64,000 nucleotides of DNA, taken from Rhytidiadelphus loreus (Eukaryota > Streptophyta > Bryopsida > Hypnales > Hylocomiaceae). Made by a program: the position numbers and the translations under genes. Below the pieces are notes generated by a model that was not told the origin of the DNA, searched no databases, and was given only the letters and a program-made list of their open reading frames with translations. Positions 35,646 through 45,781 of this stretch are shown one piece after another (position 1 is the first letter of the stretch; every line of letters starts with the position of its first letter). The stretch spans positions 39,310,935 through 39,374,934 of the forward strand of contig OX344764.1 of the NCBI GenBank assembly GCA_947034895.1, given 5' to 3'.

Positions 35646-37954
35646 TGTATATAGGTTGCATGGCTTGAAAAAACACTTGTTGTGAGTATATTGACAAGAG
35701 AAGGCAAACTATTTATACAAATGGGGCGGTAGGAGGAAAGACAAACCATATGGGATATGTGATTTTTCTGAATTATACAAAGTTGTTAGAGTTGGCATTA
35801 GAAAAAAGATCTGAACGTCTCAATTAACATTGCAAAAAACATTTGAACGTTTTAGTTGATGTCTTCATTGACATTGCAAGAAACGTCTGAAAAAACACTA
35901 TTCAAATTTTTAAATGATGTCAAAGTGTGCTAACATGGTATGCCACTTCATCCTTATTGGATGTCATGTTACTCGAATTCCACATGCACAGCCTTATCAA
36001 TCTGCAAATCAGTTTTAATTATCATCACTAAGCCCAAGATAGCATGAGTTGCAAACTTAACACTTACTTCAGATTGCTACAGATGAATTATTGTAAGAAA
36101 TAACTTGAAAAGCATTTTTGAAGCTTTCAGACAGTCCATTGTATAGTCCTCTATGCGGGACGCTAGATTATCCTAAATTGATGCGTACAAATTGACCAAC
36201 ACTCAACTGGTTCGGTCCTATACTAAAAGATACAACAAGTACAATTAGAAATCCAAAAATTAAGAAGATGATTCACACATCGATGGAACTAATCAATAAA
36301 TCATACATTACTAAAGTCTAGGACTACTCTTCATAGATAGGTGGATGCTTCAAGTATTTCAACTCTCGTGCAAGAAATGTAGATTCAACTATGTTTATAA
36401 CCCAGCAATAACATGATAACGAGTAGTAAGCAACTCAATCTAGAATACCCTGCAAGGTAAAATATCATCATCTTGACTATAGATTTACCAAACAAGATGG
36501 ATTTGTTAAGTCAATTAATCACAACTGGGATTCCAAATCAATCTCAACTAGGAACGCAAACAGTCTCTCACTATAAATCTTGGAGGCAAAATACTCAAAA
36601 CATACCTAAAACAAGAGATCCAATAAGGCAGTCACGTTATTTCCAACTTTTAAAGAGCTTGAAGAACCCTCGTTACCTTGCAGAACATTAAAGAAGCATC
36701 CATTGAACAAAGTGCCTTGCCCAATGCATATAATTCAGGAAATCAAAGACCTTAGATTGCCAAGACTATGGTCACTTTAGGAGGCAAAGATAAAGCAAAG
36801 AAGTAAACAATCCATGGTCTCAAATACAATGTCTATCGTAATGATAGAGATCCAGTCAGGTGGAACTGTCGGAAGAGATAGCCATAAGTCCTTGTGGACC
36901 TTTCTCCTTTTCATGGTCGCTTGTATCGAACCCAATTACAACTAACCATACATCTTTCAAAGTCTCGAACTTCATGTACCGCTCAAAGTTTCCCAAGATG
37001 GACTTCTCAACATTTTGAATAAATGAAATAAAAGGATCCTTTTGAGCCTTGCCTTTAAAACCTATATCAAATTCATTTCCTCCACAAACAAATGTAGTTA
37101 AGGAAAATCCACTTCAGATTAAATAGTAACCTAATAGACATCAACTTCAATTTATTTTGGAATTTTACAAAATAGTTCCCAAACTCTATACCCTATATAT
37201 CAAATAGGAGCTACAACCAACTTCTTTTTAAGATCACATCAAAGAGCTAAAGATATATCATGCATGGGCTTTCCCTGCATTATGCATTGTTCCAGACTGA
37301 AATATAAAATGATACAAAAAAGAAAATCTATTTACTATGCATACATACAATCAACAAGATAAGTAACAACTCTAATCAGTGTTGCAAGTAAAGAAACGGA
37401 CAAAGGATACACTACACATGATCATCCTTCCCCAAGAGCGCTTACCTCAAAAAGTAGCTCCTATACTAGCTTGTCTACATCCTCTCTAGGGAACTACATT
37501 CTAAGTTCTGTCACTACATACGAGATGTATTGGCAGCTGTCAAACAGACACCAGTGAAGCTCCTAACAATAGCACTAACATACTGCATTTGATACTCATG
37601 CTCCACACCCTATTTGGAATCATTGCAACTCACATCACAAGACCTCCAAATATCTATTCAAGACACTACAACAAAAACAATGTTTTATGACTGCAAAATA
37701 TGATTGTAGTCAGTCGTAAAATCAAAAAATATGACTCACATAGAAAACATTGTAGATGACTCGGAATATAACTGAGTCCAGTCATTACCGACGAGTTGCT
37801 TTGGACATCAGTCATATTGGTAGTCTTATGGGTTTGGGGGTATAATTAGCCATAATTAGCCATGTTTTGCCAACATGGCGTATATGTTGACTAGCCTTAA
37901 AGGCTTGACTTTCTTGAGCTACCCGGGCAAGGGAAAAAAAATCCTACGTGGCAT

Positions 37955-38345
37955 ATGACTCTTTGTAGTCATATTTTTGGCTAACGTGGAATATGACTGC
38001 AGTAAGTCATATTTTGGCTGATGTGGAATATGACTGTCGTGAGTTATATTTTAGTTGACTTGGAATATGACTGCGGTGAGTTATATTTTGGTTGACGTGG
38101 AATATGATTGTGGTGAGTCATATTTTGGTTGACATGGAATATGACTATGGTGAGTCATATTTTGATTGATGTGGGATACAACCTTGTGCAGTCATATTTT
38201 CTACTAATGTAGGAATGACTCTCATGAATCATATTTTTGAATGATGTGAAATATGACTCTCACGAGTCATATTTTTGAATGATGTGGAATATGACTCTTG
38301 TGAGTCATATTTTTGGTTGATGTGATAAATTGCAGTCATATTTTA
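37955..38345. repeat. Subterminal tandem array of the CACTA element, about 42 bp
   Basis: About nine units of the type GGAATATGACTG..GTGAGTCATATTTT-GGTTGA-GTG. Each unit contains an inverted pair ATATGACT/AGTCATAT. Units drift from left to right, with the most uniform ones at 38000-38160. Confidence 0.85.
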
Positions 38346-39157
38346 AGAAGCGTAAAGTCATATTTTGAAGTGCATAACTATGAGCATTGTATGACTAGAG
38401 CTAGTTATATTTTGGTCAATATATATTATGAAATGTAATCCAAGCAAGTGATATTCCGGATGATTGAGAATCACATTTTTAAAATTTGCGTGCGTGGTTT
38501 GTGATTGGAGTGATTGAGGTCCAAAATAGCTTCAATTATAAATTACAATCACATTTTATATGCATTTTAAATGAACATGATATATTGAAATCATACATCA
38601 AGATGATTTAACAATTTAATTAAAGACTTCATGTAGTTAAAAATGAATACATATGATTTTAGAGATATATATATAAGAGATAATCATATTGGAGAGGGAG
38701 AATGCAAGAAGAAATGCAACTCTCTTCATTGACATTTATTAGTCACTAATACAAAATACATAAATCATAATGAATCATTCACACAATCCAATAAGGTCTA
38801 TATTCCTTACAATAATGTGAAGATGGCTCTCTTGGATTGCAAATAGCCTCCAATGATTTTGTTTCAGCTTTTGATGCTTGCATATACAATTAAAGAAATG
38901 GGAGGTTAATTTTTAGTGCATGAACAACAAAGCTCAATCTTCAAAGACTTACAACAACACAAAATATGTAGCTCAAGTTTAAAGCAGGTAGAATAAGAAT
39001 GGTAATAGAGGAAACAAGAAGAAAAAATGGGCAAGTATTAAGAGATAACAACAAGAAAGAGTTAAATGTAACAAAAAGCAAAAAGAAACAAGAAGCAACA
39101 ACTAAGACACAACAAGAAACTAGAGTTAAGGTGCAACAAGAAGAAACAAGAAACAAG

Positions 39158-39421
39158 CATTACATGTTTTTTGAGGCCAGGGAGAGCCCGTTTCAAGGCT
39201 GTTCCCTTCACTGTTCTCCGCAGTGAAGGACAGCCGACAGTCGGAAAAAAAATTAAAAAAAAAATTAAAAATTAAAAATTCTTCAAATGATAAAAGAAGT
39301 TGATTTTTTTTCTTTTTTTTTCCACGTAGGACACTGAGGTGGCAGGCTAGCTGTCCGGTTCCCTGCGTTCTTGCAGCAGGGGAACCCGCAGTCTCTTAGA
39401 GGCCTCAAAAACCATCTAATG
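39158..39421. mobile_element. MITE, CATTA-end family, copy 2 (nested in CACTA)
   Basis: A 264-bp element with ends CATTACATGTTTTTTGAGGCC and, inverted, CATTAGATGGTTTTTGAGGCC. The GC-rich arms contain CCGCAGTCTCTTAGAGGCC and an A/T homopolymer core plus CCACGTAGGACACTGAGG. It interrupts the purine-rich CAAGAAG repeat of the CACTA element, which continues on both sides. Confidence 0.8.
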
Positions 39422-40437
39422 AGGGAAAAAAAACAAGAACTAAGAGGAAGAAAGAGTTAAAATGCAAGATAAACACAAAATTTAGATGCAACAACAAGAA
39501 ATAAGAAGCATGAACTCTCACATGAACTAAAAAGCAACAAGAGGCAAGAGTTAAGATGCAATAGAAAGCAACAACTAAGAAACAAAAGTAAGAAATAACA
39601 AGTAAGAGCTAAGAGACAACAAAAGGCAAAAAAGAAGAAACAAGAGACAACAAGTAAGAGCTAAGAGACAACAAAAAGCAAGGAAGAAGAGCCAAAAGAA
39701 GTGGCAGCTAGGGTTTCAAAATCCTAAAAAGTGACGGCTAGGGCTTGAAAATCCTAAACAATGGCTTGTCCATATTTTGGGGGGATTGCTTATATTTTTC
39801 TTGGGCTACCCAAAACAAAAAAAGTTTCACTACTATGAAAATATGACTCAACGTTCCCCAAACATGTTCCCTACGTTCCCTATGAAATTCTTTGGTATTT
39901 TCAATGGCTGTATAGTATATGCCCGTGAAGTACAAGGCCCAAAAATGACTAGCAGTCATATTTTGTAGTCATGTTTCTCTCCAAGGTCTTGGCCTTCAAG
40001 AATATAATTGCAACTAGTCACTAGTCATCCTCAGTCATATTTTTGTAGTCATAAAACACTGTTTTTGTTGTAGTGAGGACAAATTAATATTGATGCAACA
40101 TGGAATCACAGTAAGCACAGACATCCACAAAATATGCCACAACGTTTGCTTGAGCCATAGAACTCAACATGAAAAAGTACTCTACCCACCGTTGCAAAAA
40201 TATCCATGGTCTTCTTCACACAAGTCAACCAAGTTATTGCCACTATAGACAGGCTTGTCCATCGTATCCAAACTTTATTAGGATTGTCTTCTAAAACCAT
40301 CAAAACACAACCTTTAGTTCCAATTGAGGATTCTCTACTTCAGAAACAAACGTCAACAATTGTGAGCACAAACTCAAGAAAGAAAGAAATATGGTTTTCA
40401 TTGATTTGAAACCCCCATTTGAACCATTAAACTACAT

Positions 40438-40794
40438 GTGTCTCTACATTACAATGAAACAATAAACAATCGCCAATTGTTTCCATATCATAGAGCAGAA
40501 GGAATAGGGAGAAGTTCACTAGTAGAAGCCCCTGTTTTTTTGGATGTTAGCAATAAACACACATGTTTTTCAAAACAAGAGTACGAAGATGGGATTGCAA
40601 CATTGGGGGGTAGAGTTGAGGTAGATGTTCCAAAAAACGTTGGAATGTCATTGGCTAAACAAGTTGATGTTCTGTACGACAGTGTTGTTCCAGAAGACAT
40701 TGGAATGTCATTGGCTAAACAAGTTGATGTCCTGTGCGACAGTGTTGTTCCAGAAGACATAGATGTGTTGTGTACAATGTCCAAAAAAACATAG
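40438..40794 (+). CDS. Hypothetical frame with two 69-bp tandem repeats
   Basis: A 118-codon frame with a near-perfect 69-bp duplication at about 40636-40770, giving the 23-residue unit GMSLAKQVDVLYDSVVPEDI twice and a trace of a third. The N-terminal part (HYNETINNRQLFPYHRAEG) is unremarkable. It abuts the decayed gene on the other strand. No domain was recognised, and a non-coding minisatellite is possible. Confidence 0.3.
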   Translation: MSLHYNETINNRQLFPYHRAEGIGRSSLVEAPVFLDVSNKHTCFSKQEYEDGIATLGGRVEVDVPKNVGMSLAKQVDVLYDSVVPEDIGMSLAKQVDVLCDSVVPEDIDVLCTMSKKT

Positions 40795-42411
40795 AAATAT
40801 CACGTTGGCAAGGTTTTTTTGTTAACTCTAGATAAGTTGGTGAAAGTTACTAAAGAAGAGGTAACACCTTGACCAAATGTAAAAACATAGCGGAAGGGCA
40901 GCCGTGTAATATGTTTTATAAATCAAATTAAATTTTAAAATTTTAAAAAATTAAAAATAGTACATGCTCCAAGTGGGAGTATGTCAATATGAGTCCATAG
41001 ACTGTGCACGAGTTACCGATCAAGATTAGATCGACGCAATACACTAGCGTGATTTTATTTCTTACTTACATTCTAGAGAGTTGCATTCCTCGTTCTCGAA
41101 TCTTGTACATGGATCAATTATCATGTACGTTTTCCACATTTATTTCTAGATTTCCTAATCCCTGCGCCTGAGTTGTTGATTAGGCTCTTAGTTGATTGCA
41201 TGCAATTTTGAGAGCTTTGAGTCATGCTTGCTAGAACTAGTGTGAAACTCTTACATTCAGTGCTCTTGTAATTGATCCAAATGATATAGGTAGGGTTCAG
41301 ATTCATTATTTAAATTCATTTTGTGACATACAAGATTTGGGTGAATGTTGTGCAGTGGCAGGAAAGATTGATAGACAATCATCAAAGGGGCATGTCTTCA
41401 GTCTTTTGAGGTCCTTCAAAAGGGATGGTTCTATGGCTATTTTAAATGAATTTCATCCTTGATTTAGTGTCTATTTTTAATGAATTTGATACTTGATGTA
41501 GCATATTAATATGGTTCTGAACTTGGACTTCTATGTAAAAAAGAAGACTATATAATTATGTGGTGCCACATGTGGCTATTTTAAAAGCATTTGATGTAAT
41601 TGATTTAAACTTCAAGGCTATTCAAACACTAATTAGGTGATTCTTGTTTAAAACCTCCAAAATTTGTCTAACTTGTTTATTTGATAAAATAATAAAAATC
41701 TAAACTAAAATACAAAATTCTTCCGCCTCAATGGAATCAAGATGTATATTTCTATTGACGTTTTTTTTGCAAAGTGCAATTTTGGATCTATTGATAGAGG
41801 TTCAAAAAACTTCTAAATTTTGGGATTTGCAAGCATCATAGTACACTATTTATTAATTTTTTATTGATGAAATCAACTTTTTTATATGTTGGACCACTAA
41901 ATCTAAATAATATCCAAAAATCATATTAAAATAAAATTATTTTATACTTCAAGTGTTTGGTTTTTAAGACTTTAGATACATGGGACAAAACTTACTTTTT
42001 CAACTCCAAAATTCTTTGATTGTGATGATTTTTTTTTCTTGACACAATATAAGTGTTTTCAACTAAAACCACATTTTTATGAATTCATACTTTATAATAT
42101 GTAAAAGATGTCAAAGTCATTTGACACACTGACATGGACCAACTAACATTGTAGTTGAGACAATCTTTTTGGGTATCCAAAGCAAGTTACCATTACCCAT
42201 TTGATATTTCATTTATTGGCTATTTGAAATTATGAATTTGATACGTGATTTAGCAAATTAATATGCAGGTGGCTAGATAGACTTCTATTTAAAATACAAC
42301 ATGTCACTATATAATGTGTAGCCACATGTCATCAGGCTATTTACCATAAATAATTTCATTAATGGATTATATAGGTTTATAAAACTTCTTCATTTCATTA
42401 GCAAGTTTAAA
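40795..42411. other. Intergenic, no feature seen
   Basis: AT-rich sequence. The stretches at 41460-41540 and 42230-42310 resemble each other (both have TTTGATAC.TGAT.TAGCA.ATTAATATG), which suggests an old duplication. No gene was recognised. Confidence 0.4.
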
Positions 42412-43536
42412 TTTTTTCGCAAATCTGGGTTGATACCCTAGTTTTAGGGCCCTGAAACGTACTAGCTTCATCTGCCCCGAATGAAATTAGTTTACTTGCA
42501 ATTTGCTTCCATGTAAGTCCACTTTCTCCAACCAATGCCTACATGATCACGTTAGTAAGGTGATTTGCAGTACCATAGTCAGAAACACATGACAAATGAA
42601 GTAGTTGTGGGATCCTCTCCCACGAATCCAGTGCATATACATGAACTCCAACCCAAAAAGTGTTGTCCACCCCTGTCACTACGTTTGTGTTGATAGAAAC
42701 AAAGCTAGTATTCTAAACTACGAGCTTCAAGGCAAACAAAACACAAGAATGAAGGTGTTCTGTCATATTCCACCCATATGTCTCAAATCAGTGTTTCTTT
42801 TAGCTTCAAGTGCCTCAATAAGTATTGTTCGTGCTTATACACACATAAGATGATCAAAATTGAGAACTTGGAAGAGTGTAGAAAATTGAACCCACTTTCT
42901 GTTTGCTTCGCCATCGAAGCCAACCAAAACTTGGTCGGCGACACTGCCGCCAAGTCGTCATCTCACCTTTAGCTTCGTAAACTAAAAATGCTTGCAGTCA
43001 CATTTGATGTAGTTTTCTCCTTTTTTCAATTGTGGGAAAGGGTCGCCATTGCTCCTACAAGTCCTTTTCCCTTCGTGTTTTTCCAAATTATCTCCTTTGA
43101 GAACCATTATCTTCCGCCTACCACTTACAACATTGCAACTCTTGCACATGACCTCCGTCAAATTCCCATCGGCATCAAATTCACCTTCTGCCCACGTAAA
43201 TTTGCATGCCCAAACTTCTTGCCACCAATGCGTCACGGTGCTGGGGGCAACTTTGTGTCTCTTCCACACACTTTTTTGTTTATTTGGACTGGTAATCTTA
43301 AGATCCAGGCCCTCCGGTGACACCACCATCACCTCAAACAGTGAAGGAAAATGAGGCAATGCACCAAGAAACGAGTCCTCCAAGCGTGTCTCCGATACCC
43401 ATGTCATGTCTTCCTCCAAATTGATCACATTCTTAGCCACTCCAACAGGAAGGTATTTGCCCAAACCATGGGAGTTCCATGATGAATAAAATGTACGGAC
43501 GTGGAAGTTCTCTAGCAACTTCAATTTAGGTGCCAT
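42412..43536 (-). pseudogene. hAT-superfamily transposase relic with N-terminal zinc finger
   Basis: The frame from ATG 43536 to 42982 (184 residues) has HWWQEVWACKFTWAEGEFD and a BED-like finger: MCKSCNVVSGRR, then KHEGKRTC. Downstream in the same direction (42715-42412) a second block reads DNTFWVGVHVYALDSWERIP, GLTWKQIASKLISFGADEAS and TFQGPKTRVSTQICEK, the conserved core of plant hAT/DUF4371-type transposases including the catalytic-region Asp in GAD. A TAG interrupts it after NHLTNVIM, and the linker (42980-42720) has more stops. No terminal repeats were identified. The intact N-terminal frame could also be read as a short separate protein. Confidence 0.65.
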
Positions 43537-44282
43537 TGCACCGTCCGTAGACTTGCACAGTAAAAGACACCACCAAAATCCAGAAGACCACAACAAAAGA
43601 ATGATAACTAATATGAAAGCCAAAAAAATGAAAACCAAATTGCAAGCACGCACGAAAACTGAGTGTCACAATGACGGTGGAAGTGCAACGCGAAGAAGCC
43701 CAAAATGTAGGAAAGTAGAAGCCAAAAACGCAAGACAATCTCCAAAATTGCTCTTCTAAAATATAAGATTGCACCCCAAGAAGACCTCGACTCCTCAAGT
43801 CGACAAGTCTCCATTTTCCAACATACCAAACTTGTTGCAACATCACACCACACACACTCAGCCTCACGTTGCCTAAATTTAAAAATTTTGAATCCACATT
43901 TAAAATTAGGACTCAAGGAGCCTCCATTTTTCAATTGACGTGAATGCATAAGAAACCCAACATACAATTGTCTCTCAACAAAACTCCACAACATCCAGGA
44001 AAGTGGCAGCGATCTGCCAAATTGCCTCTATTTTTGCAAAATTGAGACTCCAAAATTGAAAGTGCAGGACGGCTCAACCTACAAAAAATACGGAATCATT
44101 TTTCATTCAAAAGATATTGAATGCCAATGCGCCATCATGTACAAACTATAGAGTATAGATGGAGAGCCTAAGAGGAGTAAATGCAAAATATCACTGCAAA
44201 ATCATACGTTGTAGAGGAGACGACACTTGCTAAATTCTACACCCTGGAAGAGAAGACAACGTGCGCATCAACTGCAAATTTT

Positions 44283-44719
44283 CCTGGGGAGGACACTCCC
44301 CACATTTTAGTAATCCACGTGCGGCAGAAAAAGTAATACAAGTAATACTTCTTAAAATTTAATTTTTTTTCATAAAAAAATTTATGGATAGATTTTACTA
44401 CTTTAGAAGTTTCTGTAGAATAGCTTTCTATTGAAAGTTTATTTTGGTTGAATATTGATGCAATAGTCATCTTCATGTGAGCTCTATAAATATTTTAGTT
44501 GGAGAACATGCCATTTTAGTTCATTTATCAACCCTTTCTAGACAATATATCCTATGTTATTTGGAATTGAAATTTTTGTCAATAGAAACCTTTAGTCATT
44601 GTTAAACAAAGCTCAAAATTTTAGGATGAAATTATAGTTTATTCAAGGTGTATTACATGTATTACTTTTTCCGCTGCCACACGTGGGTACTCCAAATGTA
44701 GTGAGAGTGTCCTCCCCGT
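44283..44719. mobile_element. Mutator-like MITE, copy 2
   Basis: About 437 bp with inverted ends GGGGAGGACACTC followed by CCACGTG-GGCAG-AAAAAG on both sides. The flanks GCAAATTTT and GCAAAATTT fit a 9-bp target duplication with one change. The interior (CATGCCATTTTAGTTCA, CAAAATTTTAGG-TGAAATTA) is shared with 28048-28607 and 61274-61856. Confidence 0.75.
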
Positions 44720-45781
44720 GCAAAATTTATGGTCCACATCTAGGTGCCAACACTAAGATCAGACGGCCCAGGTAAGGTCCTTGCTAACCCTATTTCTGTG
44801 GAGTCTAAAAGTAGCTAACCCTATTCTTGTGTGGTAGGGGATGACCGCAAAAGCAAAAGTGGATGAAATCACAATTTTGCATCTTGCTCTCCCAGAGGTG
44901 AGAAAACTTGCTCAAATCTTGGTTTTCATGCAAATTTTTACAATGCAAATTTAGCACGGGCAAAATCTTGGTAGAACCGGAGTGATTTTTAGCCACTTTA
45001 GGGAACATTGACAAGAATATATGCAAAAATGTGCCAAAATTCAAAAAAAGATTGAGGCTTTTAAGGTTTAAGACATTGATTGTGACCCAAATTTCATTTA
45101 TTGGAAAAAACAACTTTGATGGGTCAATCCCTACGTGTCTGGAATGCGTCTTTTGACCCTACTGGGCTGTTCTACCTCATGTGGAATCGACCAATGAGAA
45201 CTGAGAAGCGTAAAGGGATAACTTAGTAACTTCTATAACATGATGATATCGGTAAGAACTTATCCGGCGACCGCTGGAAAGAACCCAAAAGTAAAGCGCC
45301 GACCGCTGGTCAGAATCCAAACGTGAGCGTGACCGGCAGGATGACGTGCGGGAGCAGTACGCAAGGCGACAAGTGCACATGAGCTGCCGACTAATGGTCG
45401 GTGACCCCCAATCAGAACTCAAATGACTGAGACGGACCCCCCAAACAAACAAGTAACTTCCTCCGGAGTAAACAAACCAGCGACCTCTGGTCAGAATCAC
45501 TGACCGGCGGGAGGATGCCAGTGGAAGGAAGCCCCCCTGAAGGTCCTTCTGCAGCCATTCCAGCAGCAGATAGCAGCTTGCTGCTGTTGCTGCAGTAGTG
45601 TCCAGCTCCCCTGTCGCACCACACTTGCGTCCCTGTACGCCATCTCTTCTCTCCCCTCACATGTGCACATCCCCCGCCTCGTGTGAAGATTCCGGGGTAG
45701 CAGCAGCTTGTGACGACGACGGGCATAACTAATATTCATTTCCCCCAAGGAGTGAGAGCCTTAAGTTCCGCTCACGTCGCA

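Larger units (their letters stand above)
37664..40075. mobile_element. Non-autonomous CACTA (En/Spm) element
   Basis: A 2.4-kb element with termini CACTACAACAAAAACAATG and, inverted, CACTACAACAAAAACAGTG. The outside trinucleotides are AGA (left) and AGG (right), a nearly intact 3-bp duplication. Both subterminal regions are loaded with TATGACT/AGTCATATT motifs, typical of transposase binding arrays. No transposase was found; the centre is purine-rich (CAAGAAGCAACAA-type) and is interrupted by a nested MITE. Confidence 0.88.
36070..40410 (-). pseudogene. Decayed multi-exon gene, split by a CACTA element
   Basis: Minus-strand coding-like pieces on both sides of the CACTA insertion. At 40303-40106 the frame includes KVWIRWTSLSIVAITWLTCV. 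At about 37590-37440, HEYQMQYVSAIVRSFTGVCL and then FPREDVDKLV end at a GTAAGC donor. At about 37080-36860, KDPFISFIQNVEKSILGNFE and MKFETLKDVWLVVIGFD appear. Near 36700 there is LYALGKALCSMDASLMFCK before GTAACG, and near 36080 a segment ends at GAA|GTAAGT. Stops of TAG and TGA type interrupt several pieces. The exon-like spacing suggests an old gene copy rather than a transposon frame; the family was not recognised. Confidence 0.45.

Noticed and set aside
45177..45748. Overlapping minus-strand frames upstream of the Myb/SANT-like gene
   Set aside because: Basic, Ser/Arg/Cys-rich products typical of antisense GC-rich promoter DNA; no domain.
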